Assembly (NCBI GenBank): GCA_965224535.1
Contig: CBDCZR010000010.1
Span: forward strand, 50,837-114,836
Length of the DNA stretch: 64,000 bases
DNA from: JBCDHN01 sp965224535
GTDB taxonomy: Bacteria; Verrucomicrobiota; Verrucomicrobiia; Verrucomicrobiales; DEV007
Reading direction: 5' to 3'
Of the stretch, positions 1 to 9,728 are shown piece by piece. The notes beneath the pieces were generated by a model, which saw only the letters and a list, made by a program, of their open reading frames with translations, searched no databases and was not told the DNA's origin. A program made the translations under genes and the position numbers. The stretch's first letter is position 1, and each line of letters opens with the position of its first letter.

Positions 1-167
1 GGCTCCGGGGAGATGAAGAGCAACCCGTAGATTTCAGCCACCGACTTGGGAAGGGCGAGGAGTTTGGCCGCATTGACAAAAAGGTCGATCACCTCCACCT
101 CAAGGTCGGAAAGGCCGGTAGGGGCGGGGTGTTTTGGCGAGTGAGCTGGAGCGGCCACGGCGGGCAT
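1..167 (-). CDS. GbsR/MarR-type transcriptional regulator (N-terminal part, runs off the window)
   Basis: The reverse strand from an ATG at 167 reads MPAVAAPAHSPKHPAPTGLS and continues with a segment containing VIDLFVNAAKLLALPKSVAE and IYGLLFISPE. This resembles the N-terminal helix and the start of the winged helix in GbsR-like members of the MarR superfamily, where FVxxAxxLGLPKSxGxIYGLL is typical. Only 55 codons are present; the gene continues beyond base 1. It is the last gene of the minus-strand run downstream of zwf. A near-perfect 20-bp palindrome lies 28 bp upstream and could be its own operator. GbsR regulators control osmoprotectant or transport genes in other bacteria; the target here is unknown. 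Confidence 0.7.
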   Translation of the reverse strand, partial: MPAVAAPAHSPKHPAPTGLSDLEVEVIDLFVNAAKLLALPKSVAEIYGLLFISPE

Positions 168-194
168 GTGCTATAAATACCATAAAAATTATAC

Positions 195-214
195 CGTTCA
201 ATTCGAAATGAACG
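195..214. promoter_or_regulatory. 20-bp palindrome, candidate operator upstream of the GbsR-like gene
   Basis: CGTTCAATTCGAAATGAACG is an inverted repeat with one mismatched pair. It lies in the AT-rich gap between the zwf stop and the start of the MarR/GbsR-like gene. On the minus strand TATAAT (193-188) lies just downstream of it, and TTGAAC inside it could serve as a -35 for TATTTA at 179-174. Members of this regulator family usually bind such palindromes, so autoregulation is a reasonable inference. Confidence 0.4.
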
Positions 215-254
215 TTTTGGTTAAGAAATCCCAAATTCCAACCCCGGAAACCCA

Positions 255-292
255 AAAATCCCCGAAAAAATGCCGAAAATCCCCGAAAAATG
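255..292. repeat. Short direct repeat just after zwf
   Basis: AAAATCCCCGAAAAAATG (255-272) is followed 21 bp on by AAAATCCCCGAAAAATG (276-292), directly downstream of the zwf stop. No stable hairpin with a T-run is seen, so this is not called a terminator. Confidence 0.4.
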
Positions 293-294
293 GT

Positions 295-1824
295 TCACAG
301 CCTCCTCCAGCGCCGATTGTCCCGGTGCAGCAATTCATCCGCCTCGGTCGGTCCCCAGGTCCCGGCGGCGTAGTCGCCCATGGGCGGGCGCAGGGGCTCA
401 TCAACGCCGTGCCAGCCCTGTTCGATTTGATCGACAAAGTGCCAGGCGTTCTCCACTTCATCGCGCCGGGCGAACAAAGTGGCGTCGCCGGCCATGGCGT
501 CGAGCAGGAGCCGTTCGTAAGCCTCAGGGCTGGCTTTGCCGAAGCTGCTGGAGTAGTGAAAATCCATCTTCACCGGCTCCATCCGGATGGAAGGACCGGG
601 CAGCTTGGAGAGCATGCGCAAGGAAATGCCTTCGTCCGGTTGGATGCGGATGGTGAGCACGTTTTCGCGCTGGCTGACGGGAAACTGGCTGAACAACACG
701 CCGGGCGGCTCCTCAAAATGAATCGAGATTTCGGTGACCTTTTTGGGTAGCCGCTTGCCCATGCGCATGTAGAAGGGCACACCCTCCCAACGCCAGTTTT
801 GGATGTGCAACCGCAGGGCCACGTAGGCCTCGGTCATGGAATCCTCAGCCACGCGCTCTTCCTGGCGATAACCGGGGACGGTTTGGCCCAAAATGGTGCC
901 CTCGGTGTATTGCGCGCGCACCACGTTCTCCGCCACGCGCTCTTCCATGGGGCGCAGGGACTTGATGACCTTCACTTTTTCATCGCGAATTCCATCCGGG
1001 CTCAAGTCCACCGGCGGCTCCATGGCCACCAGGCTTAGCAACTGAAGCAGGTGATTTTGCACCATGTCGCGCAAGGCGCCGGATTTATCGTAATAGCCGC
1101 CGCGGCCGCCTTCCATGCCCAAGTTTTCCGCGCAGGTTATTTGCACGTGGTCGATGTGGCGGCTGTTCCAAATGGGCTCAAAAATGGCGTTGGCAAAGCG
1201 CAGCACCATGATGTTTTGCGCCGTTTCTTTGCCCAGATAGTGATCGATGCGGTAGGTGTCTTTTTCCTCAAACGTGGCGTTAACGATCGCGTTCAGATGC
1301 TGCGCGGTCGCCAAATCCGTGCCGAAGGGCTTTTCCACCACGGCGCGCGACCAACCGCCCGGCGCGGGCTGGTTGAGGCCGGAATCGCGCAATTTTTCCA
1401 GGATGTCGTCGAAGAATTCCGGCGCGCTGGCCAGGTAAAACAGCCGGTTGGGCGCACCGCCGTTCTCTTGCTCCATTTTTTGCAAAAAGTCGGCCAAGGC
1501 GCGGTATCCGGCCGCGTCCTGGAATTCGCTACGATGGTAAAAAATCCCCTGCGCAAAGCGGCGCCACTCCTCATCGACGGGCTTGCTTCGCGAGACCTTG
1601 TGGTTCATCTCCTCCAATTCCGCGCGAAACTGTTCGTGGCTCTTTTCGCGCCGGGCAAAGCCGACCACGCGCGTTCCCGCCGGCAAATCGCCCGCGGCTT
1701 GGATGTTGTAGAGCGCGGGGATCAATTTTCGGTGCGTCAGGTCGCCCGTCGCACCGAAAATCACGATCGTGCACGGCTCCGGCGCGTTGCGGGAAACGAG
1801 GAATTCGCGGAAGGGGTTTTCCAT
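295..1824 (-). CDS. zwf: Glucose-6-phosphate 1-dehydrogenase
   Basis: This 509-residue protein oxidises glucose 6-phosphate to 6-phosphogluconolactone with NAD(P)+, the first step of the oxidative pentose phosphate pathway, in the cytosol. The nucleotide-binding fingerprint GATGDLT is at residues 24-30, EKPFG at about 164-168, and the active-site signature RIDHYLGKE at 192-200 with its catalytic His. Length is normal for the family. Start ATG at 1824; stop TGA at 295. It follows the purF-purD-small-gene cluster by 84 bp on the same strand and may be co-transcribed. No 6-phosphogluconolactonase or gnd gene is adjacent. Confidence 0.97.
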   Translation of the reverse strand: MENPFREFLVSRNAPEPCTIVIFGATGDLTHRKLIPALYNIQAAGDLPAGTRVVGFARREKSHEQFRAELEEMNHKVSRSKPVDEEWRRFAQGIFYHRSEFQDAAGYRALADFLQKMEQENGGAPNRLFYLASAPEFFDDILEKLRDSGLNQPAPGGWSRAVVEKPFGTDLATAQHLNAIVNATFEEKDTYRIDHYLGKETAQNIMVLRFANAIFEPIWNSRHIDHVQITCAENLGMEGGRGGYYDKSGALRDMVQNHLLQLLSLVAMEPPVDLSPDGIRDEKVKVIKSLRPMEERVAENVVRAQYTEGTILGQTVPGYRQEERVAEDSMTEAYVALRLHIQNWRWEGVPFYMRMGKRLPKKVTEISIHFEEPPGVLFSQFPVSQRENVLTIRIQPDEGISLRMLSKLPGPSIRMEPVKMDFHYSSSFGKASPEAYERLLLDAMAGDATLFARRDEVENAWHFVDQIEQGWHGVDEPLRPPMGDYAAGTWGPTEADELLHRDNRRWRRL

Positions 1825-1908
1825 GGGATTGGCGGACTTTCGTCAGGATTCGCAAAGGCGTCCAGCGGCATTTACGCACCCAGCACCGTAGAACGGGACC
1901 GGCCCGTT

Positions 1909-2262
1909 TTACCGGATTTCCGCCGATCGATACCAGTGTTTGGCGATCCATTGCCGCGCCAACACCAGCGCCAGCCAGAGCAGGATCAACCAAATGGGCA
2001 CGAACACCGATTTTGGTCCGGGGTGGCGGTTTAGGGCTCCTGGCGCCCAATGCGGCCGCGCTTTGTCCTCGTGGACGCTGCTGAATTTGAACCGATTGCC
2101 GATTGGCCGGTAATCGTAGCCTAACGCGATGCAGCAGCGCTCCACCGAGACGATGGCGGCGCGGTCGCCGAAGGGGACGATGAGCGCGTCCCACCCATCT
2201 GCGGAGCGAAATGCCGCGACGATGAGCAAGAACGCCACAATGATGAGGAAACGGGACTTCAC
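1909..2262 (-). CDS. Small protein with two predicted membrane segments, function unknown
   Basis: 117 residues. The N-terminus has a hydrophobic stretch (residues 5-17, FLIIVAFLLIVAA) that could be a signal anchor, and a second strong membrane segment lies near the C-terminus (VFVPIWLILLWLALVLA). The middle part has two adjacent cysteines (RCCIALGYDYRP). It begins with GTG at 2262, overlapping the purD stop in a GTGA arrangement, which supports a real, translationally coupled gene. I do not recognise the family. Its place after purD does not reveal a role. Confidence 0.65.
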   Translation of the reverse strand: MKSRFLIIVAFLLIVAAFRSADGWDALIVPFGDRAAIVSVERCCIALGYDYRPIGNRFKFSSVHEDKARPHWAPGALNRHPGPKSVFVPIWLILLWLALVLARQWIAKHWYRSAEIR

Positions 2263-3512
2263 GCAAAATGCAGCCGGCCAATGTCGGTGCGCCGTTGACT
2301 GCCCTCAAAGTCGATTTTTTCCGCTTCGGCGTAGACTTTGGCCACGGCGGTCTCCCGGTCCGCGGCTTGGGCGACGACGGCCAAAACCCGGCCGCCAGCG
2401 GTTTCAAATTGGCCGGCGGCGTTTTTCCGCGTTCCGGCGTGAAAGACGCGCACATCGCTGGCGGCGTCCAGGCCAGTGATGACGTCGCCCGGGCGCGAGT
2501 TGTCCGGATAGCCGGCGGAGGCGAGAATAAGGCAAACGCTCCAATCGCCGGAAAATTCGATGAGCCCGGGGTCCAGGTTTCCCTTCGCGGCTTGGTCCAC
2601 GTAATGTGCAAAGTCGCCGCCAATGAGCGGGAGGACGGCTTGCGCTTCCGGATCGCCGAAGCGGCAGTTGTACTCCAGCAACTTGGGTCCGTCGGCGGTC
2701 AGCATGAGGCCAAAATAGAGAAAACCGCGGTAATTCAGCCCGTCGGCCTCCAGACCGCGGACGGTGGGGACGACGACGGTTTTTTCGATCTGCGTGAGCA
2801 ACTCGGGCTCGATCAATCCGCTCCGGCACGCGACCGCGCCCATGCCGCCGGTGTTAGGGCCGTGGTCGCCATCGCGGATGCGCTTGTAATCCCGCGCCGG
2901 GGCCAAAATTTGGTAGTCTGCGCCGCTTACCGCGGCAAAAATTGAGATCTCCGGGCCTTTTAGATGTTCCTCGATCAGCAGCCTGCCATCGCCAAAATCG
3001 CGATCGACGAAAACGCGTTCCAAAAATCGGTCGGCGTCCCGTTGGGACTCGCAAATGGCCACGCCCTTGCCCGCGGCCAGGCCGTCAAACTTCAAAACCG
3101 CCGGAAAGCTGGAAATCGCCGCCTTGGCCGCCTCCAGCGAGTCAACCACCTGGTAACCGGCGGTCGGGATGCCGTGGCGGATCATGAATTGCTTGGCGAA
3201 ATCTTTGCTCGCCTCCAGTTGCGCGGCCTGCTTGGGCGGGCCCCAGCAGGGGACACTAACCGACTCACAAAGCGCGGCGAGACCCTGCTCCCGAACCAGG
3301 TAGCTCTCCTCACCGGCCACGCAGAGGTCGATGGCGTTTTCCTGCAAAAAGCGCCCTAACGAAGCCAAATCACCCGCGTCCACCGGTTGGGCCAGCTCAA
3401 AAATGGCGTCGCTGCCGGGAAAGGCGAACAACTCGGTCTGCGTGGGCGATTCGTGCAGGGCGGTGACCAGCGCGTGCTCGCGGCCGCCTTTTCCGACAAC
3501 CAAAATTTTCAT
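2259..3512 (-). CDS. purD: Phosphoribosylamine--glycine ligase (GARS)
   Basis: 417-residue ATP-grasp enzyme that joins glycine to 5-phosphoribosylamine using ATP, giving GAR in de novo purine synthesis. It shows the family start MKILVVGKGGREHALVTAL, the ATP-grasp lid (FPAVLKFDGLAAGKGVAI), GPNTGGMGA, and the metal-binding end LLEYNCRFGDPEAQAVLP. Length matches bacterial PurD. The start ATG overlaps the purF stop (ATGA), so purF and purD are translationally coupled and consecutive pathway steps are made together. Stop TGA at 2259 overlaps the next gene. Confidence 0.97.
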   Translation of the reverse strand: MKILVVGKGGREHALVTALHESPTQTELFAFPGSDAIFELAQPVDAGDLASLGRFLQENAIDLCVAGEESYLVREQGLAALCESVSVPCWGPPKQAAQLEASKDFAKQFMIRHGIPTAGYQVVDSLEAAKAAISSFPAVLKFDGLAAGKGVAICESQRDADRFLERVFVDRDFGDGRLLIEEHLKGPEISIFAAVSGADYQILAPARDYKRIRDGDHGPNTGGMGAVACRSGLIEPELLTQIEKTVVVPTVRGLEADGLNYRGFLYFGLMLTADGPKLLEYNCRFGDPEAQAVLPLIGGDFAHYVDQAAKGNLDPGLIEFSGDWSVCLILASAGYPDNSRPGDVITGLDAASDVRVFHAGTRKNAAGQFETAGGRVLAVVAQAADRETAVAKVYAEAEKIDFEGSQRRTDIGRLHFA

Positions 3513-5482
3513 GGCGTACGGTTAGGGCGGCTTTTGAGTTGCTTCAACCAATCATCGTAGGGCCGCTGATCTTCGTTTTCCTCGATGAAGTTCACGAACG
3601 CCCGATTGACGACGCGATAGCCGCCCGGCGTCGGGTAGTTGCCGGTAAAATACCAGTCGCCGTAGGATTTTCCGCCATGCCCTAACGCGGTGCGAAGATT
3701 TTCGATGTTTTGGAAAATCAGCACCACTTCCTTGTCCCAGCCCTTGATTTTGGGACAAACCTGGCGCGACATTTCCGCGGATAACTCCTCCGCGCTGAAG
3801 GGCCGGTAAATTTCGCGCACAAAGTTGCGTTTTTCGCACTCCTCGCTCTCCAGCGCGGCTTTGCAGGCGATGTAGGTCTCCGCCAGGATGTGCGTGCGCC
3901 CGGTGCTTTCCAGCAAATCGATGGCGGCGTTGAACGCCAGAAATTTGCCCAGCTCGCTCATGTCGATGCCGTAACAGTCCGGGTAGCGAATTTGCGGCGC
4001 GGTGGAGACGATGACGATTTTTCGCGGCTTGAGCCGGCCCAAGATGCCGACCAGCGATTCGCGCAAGGTCGTTCCGCGCACGATCGAATCATCCAGCGCC
4101 ACGAGCGTTTGCGCGTTTTCAACCTGGCCGTAGGTGATGTCGTAGCCCAGGGCGACCATCTCTTTGCGGCTCCGCTCGTTGCTGATGAACGTGCGGAAGC
4201 GCTCGTCCTTGTGCGCCAGTTTTTCGCCCTTGGGCCAGGGGCGGTCGATCGACTCGTCCAGCACCCGGCCGATGGTTCCGTTTTCCGCGGCGGCGGCCAA
4301 TTCCTGGCGCAATTGCTCGCGCCTGCGCCGGTTTAGCTCGTCCATCATCCCCAGGTAGCCGGTTTCCGCGGTGTTGGGGATGAAGGTGAAGACGGCGTCG
4401 CCAAAGTCGCCGCCAATTTCGTCGAGCACCTGGTCCACCAGCGCCGCGCCCATGGCTTTGCGCTCGCGGTAGATGTCGTGATCGCTGCCGCGGCTGAAGT
4501 AAATCCGCTCGAAGGAGCAGGGCAAGCGGCGGCGCGGCGCGGTAAAGGGGACCATGCGCATTTCCCCCTCCGGCGTGTTTTTCACCCAGGCGACGTGAGC
4601 GGGTTCAAGCTCCTGAATTTCGGCCAGCGGCTTGTCGAACACGGTCATGAGCGGCGGGCGTTCGGAGGCGAATGCGATGAACTCCTCGTCCTCGAAGAAA
4701 AAGCACGGCCGGATGCCGTTGGGGTCCCGAATCACAAATCCGTCGCCGTTGCCGACCGCGCCGGCGATGGTGTAGCCGCCATCCCAGTCTTGGGCGGCTT
4801 CCTCGATGATTTTCGGCACGTCCAGCTCTTCGCCGATGCGCTCGGGAATTTCGTGGCCGGGCAGCTCATTTTGGTAGCGGTGATAGATGGAGTCGTGAGC
4901 CTCATCCAGGTAAAAACCGATGTCTTCCAGCACCACCTGGGTGTCGATGTCCTGAAACGGGTGCTGGCCGCGGTCGATCATCGCCGCTTTCAGCTCGCCG
5001 ACGTTGGTCATGTTGAAATTACCCAGCAACATGAGCGACTTGGTCTTCCAGTTGGACTGGCGAACCAGCGGGTGGCAGAATTTTTTGTTCGAACCGCCGC
5101 CCGAGGTCGCGTAACGCAAGTGACCGAAGAGATTTTCGCCGCCGAAGTCGAAGTTTTCGCGAATGGTCTCCGGCTTTTTTTTGCGGATTTTGCCCTCGTT
5201 TTTGAGCGCGCGGTAGTCTTTGAGGATGTCGCCGAAAACCGGCCCCAGGGCGTCGCGTTTTGCGGAGCGCTCGCAGAACATGTAGCGCTGGCCGTGGTTG
5301 ACATCCACCTTGCAGCAGCCGAAGCCGACGCCGTCGTGACCGCGGTTGCGTTGCTTTTGCAGCAGGTAGAACAGCTTCTTCAGCCCCCACAGCGCGTCGC
5401 CGTATTTTTTGGCGTAGTAGCCTAGGGGCTTGCGGAGCCTAACATAGGCAAAACCGCATTCGTGCTTGATCGGTTCGCTCAT
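3509..5482 (-). CDS. purF: Amidophosphoribosyltransferase, long form
   Basis: About 657 residues. It catalyses the first committed purine step, moving ammonia from glutamine to PRPP. The N-terminal class-II glutamine amidotransferase begins MSEPIKHECGFAYVRL, where Cys9 would be the nucleophile after propeptide removal. The phosphoribosyltransferase part carries the PRPP loop VALDDSIVRGTTL near residue 460. At 657 residues it is longer than the common 470-510-residue PurF, resembling the long form known from Bacteroidetes. An upstream TTG at 5536 is in frame, but ATG 5482 starts right at the conserved N-terminus and is preferred. It overlaps purD by 4 bp. Confidence 0.93.
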   Translation of the reverse strand: MSEPIKHECGFAYVRLRKPLGYYAKKYGDALWGLKKLFYLLQKQRNRGHDGVGFGCCKVDVNHGQRYMFCERSAKRDALGPVFGDILKDYRALKNEGKIRKKKPETIRENFDFGGENLFGHLRYATSGGGSNKKFCHPLVRQSNWKTKSLMLLGNFNMTNVGELKAAMIDRGQHPFQDIDTQVVLEDIGFYLDEAHDSIYHRYQNELPGHEIPERIGEELDVPKIIEEAAQDWDGGYTIAGAVGNGDGFVIRDPNGIRPCFFFEDEEFIAFASERPPLMTVFDKPLAEIQELEPAHVAWVKNTPEGEMRMVPFTAPRRRLPCSFERIYFSRGSDHDIYRERKAMGAALVDQVLDEIGGDFGDAVFTFIPNTAETGYLGMMDELNRRRREQLRQELAAAAENGTIGRVLDESIDRPWPKGEKLAHKDERFRTFISNERSRKEMVALGYDITYGQVENAQTLVALDDSIVRGTTLRESLVGILGRLKPRKIVIVSTAPQIRYPDCYGIDMSELGKFLAFNAAIDLLESTGRTHILAETYIACKAALESEECEKRNFVREIYRPFSAEELSAEMSRQVCPKIKGWDKEVVLIFQNIENLRTALGHGGKSYGDWYFTGNYPTPGGYRVVNRAFVNFIEENEDQRPYDDWLKQLKSRPNRTP

Positions 5483-5563
5483 TTGCGTGCGGGGGAGTGG
5501 CTGGCACCGGATAACGGTAAACGGTGCATCCTGCAATGGCTAATTGTTACGAAATGGCTTCGG

Positions 5564-6550
5564 CTACGCGGCGAGATCCACCCTAACGGAGCCAGAATCA
5601 TCAACCTCGCCCAAAAGCGCCGCCCCCGGCCCGCAAGCCAGCGCCGGGCCGGAAAATTCCGCCGGGACGATGGCCACCCAGCCAAATCCCAGGTTGAAGG
5701 TGTTGGGCGCGTCCTGCAAATCGCAGTGGCTCAGCACCTTGGGAATTGCTCCCAAATTCCACGCCGGAACGTCCAGCTTCGCGCCTTTTTCCCCTAACAA
5801 ACGCTCCAAATTTTCCGGCAATCCGCCGCCGGTGATGTGGGCCATGGCGCGAACCGGAATTTCGCCGTCGCGCAAATTTTTCACCACGTCGTGATAGAGC
5901 CGCGTTGGGGCCAGTAGGCCGCGAATTTCGGCTTCGCTGAACTCCGCGGCGTTTTCGCGCAAAATTCGGCGAATCAGGCTCCAGCCGTTCGCGTGAAAGC
6001 CGTCCGAGGCGTAGCCCACGATGGCATCGCCCACCCGAATTTGCGCCGGATCCAGCAAATCCGCCTTTTCCGCTGCCCCGACGCAAAATCCGGAAAGTTC
6101 CACGATTCCGTCCGGCACAATTCCCGGCATTTCCGCGGTTTCGCCGCCGGCCAGGATGCAATCGCAGCTTTCCAGGTAATCCGCCATTCCGGCGATGAGG
6201 CGGCGGATTTTTTCCTTCTCCAGCCGGCCGATTCCGATGTAATCCAGGAAAAGCAGGGGATCGCCGCCGGTGGTCAGGATGTCGTTCACGCTCATGGCCA
6301 CCAAATCCTTGCCGGCGGTTTCCATCAGGTCGTGCTCTAACAAAAGCTCCAATTTCGTCCCCACGCCATCGCAACCGGTGACGATGACCGGTGCATCGTA
6401 GCTGGACAAATCGTAGCTGGCCGCGAACAAGCCGAAGGCTTGGTGGAGTTGGCGATTTTTCTGGGTTCGGCGGCACAAATCTCCAATGTCGCCAACCAAC
6501 TCCGCCGCTTGGTGGATATCGACGCCGGCGTCTTTGTAGGTGAGGGGCAT
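5564..6550 (-). CDS. purM: Phosphoribosylformylglycinamidine cyclo-ligase (AIR synthetase)
   Basis: 328 residues from ATG 6550 (MPLTYKDAGVDIHQAAELV). It converts FGAM to AIR with ATP in de novo purine synthesis. Family markers are YKDAGVDI, GVGTKLELL, MSVNDI, and GGETAEMPGIV in the ATP-binding region, then GFHANGWSLIRRI and HITGGGLPENL. An in-frame ATG at 6622 would add 24 residues that read through a hairpin-rich intergenic stretch and is less likely. It sits 81 bp upstream of purF on the same strand, giving a purM-purF-purD cluster. Confidence 0.96.
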   Translation of the reverse strand: MPLTYKDAGVDIHQAAELVGDIGDLCRRTQKNRQLHQAFGLFAASYDLSSYDAPVIVTGCDGVGTKLELLLEHDLMETAGKDLVAMSVNDILTTGGDPLLFLDYIGIGRLEKEKIRRLIAGMADYLESCDCILAGGETAEMPGIVPDGIVELSGFCVGAAEKADLLDPAQIRVGDAIVGYASDGFHANGWSLIRRILRENAAEFSEAEIRGLLAPTRLYHDVVKNLRDGEIPVRAMAHITGGGLPENLERLLGEKGAKLDVPAWNLGAIPKVLSHCDLQDAPNTFNLGFGWVAIVPAEFSGPALACGPGAALLGEVDDSGSVRVDLAA

Positions 6551-6608
6551 GTTAGGAAAAGAGTTCAACTGCGCCGCAAAGTCCAGGGTTAAAAGTGGTG
6601 CCGTTGTA

Positions 6609-6668
6609 GCCACGATTGGCAATCGTGGCCACGATTCGAGGATTCGGGGATTCGATTGCCAATCGAAT

Positions 6669-6669
<1 letters not shown>
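6609..6669. repeat. Twin short palindromes sharing an ATTGGCAAT-type core
   Basis: Two 21-nt perfect hairpins, each with 9-bp arms and a 3-nt loop: arms GCCACGATT/AATCGTGGC at 6609-6629 and GATTCGATT/AATCGAATC at 6649-6669. The second ends exactly at the clpB stop codon. They lie between clpB and purM on the transcribed strand. They look like dispersed palindromic repeats and could cap or attenuate the clpB transcript, but no T-run follows. Confidence 0.6.
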
Positions 6670-9233
<2,564 letters not shown>

Positions 9234-9405
9234 TGGGTGGGGAGAATGATAGGTTTGGTGAAATGGAGAGCAAGATTCGTTCCAACGCGGTTTTCGGCGA
9301 AAAACGAGGAATTTTCGCGCCAAAATGGCCGACCGCGCGGTGAATCCAGGGTCAAGATGGCGCAGGGCGAGGTTTTTTCGGCCATGTCCCTCGAGCTGAA
9401 TCCAA

Positions 9406-9678
9406 TCACCGCTCGCCCTTCAGTTCGCTCAGGTAGCGGACCAAATCCCGCAACTCGCTACGCGTGAGCCCAGCGGTCAACCCCGGCGGCATCAGCGTTC
9501 CCGCGTCTTGCCGGGAGGCGATTTTGTTCGCGGCGATGGTCTGGGTGGCTCCGGATGCAGCGTCGCGAATCACCACGCGTTGCTTGTCTTCGCGCTCGAC
9601 GTAGCCGCTGATGGTCTTGCCGTCCTTCCGGCTTTTTTCAACCGCAGTTAACTTCCGTTGCCGTTTCCGGATTGACAC
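9406..9678 (-). pseudogene. 3'-end fragment of a TIGR02603-type heme-domain protein gene
   Basis: About 73 codons (9406-9630) encode a stretch nearly identical to the C-terminus of the large dehydrogenase at 15723-18680: both share DGKTISGYVEREDKQRV, IRDAASG, and ASRQDAGTLMPPGLTAGLT. The preceding 16 codons (from GTG 9678) are unrelated. The heme CxxCH motif and everything upstream of it are missing. This is a decayed partial duplicate in the same orientation, about 6.3 kb from the intact copy, at the edge of the accessory region. Confidence 0.75.
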
Positions 9679-9728
9679 CGCAATTTTCCTGCCCGCATAC
9701 TCACCGCTATTGATTGATCAGGGCAAGC

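Noticed and set aside
4478..5425. 315-codon plus-strand frame inside purF
   Set aside because: It is antisense to well-conserved purF sequence and has no recognisable domain; similar shadow frames occur opposite clpB (7515-8732) and the RND gene (54444-55592).
5483..5536. TTG start giving an 18-residue N-terminal extension of purF
   Set aside because: ATG 5482 places the catalytic Cys near the N-terminus as in the family; the extension has no conserved character, although a propeptide cannot be fully excluded.
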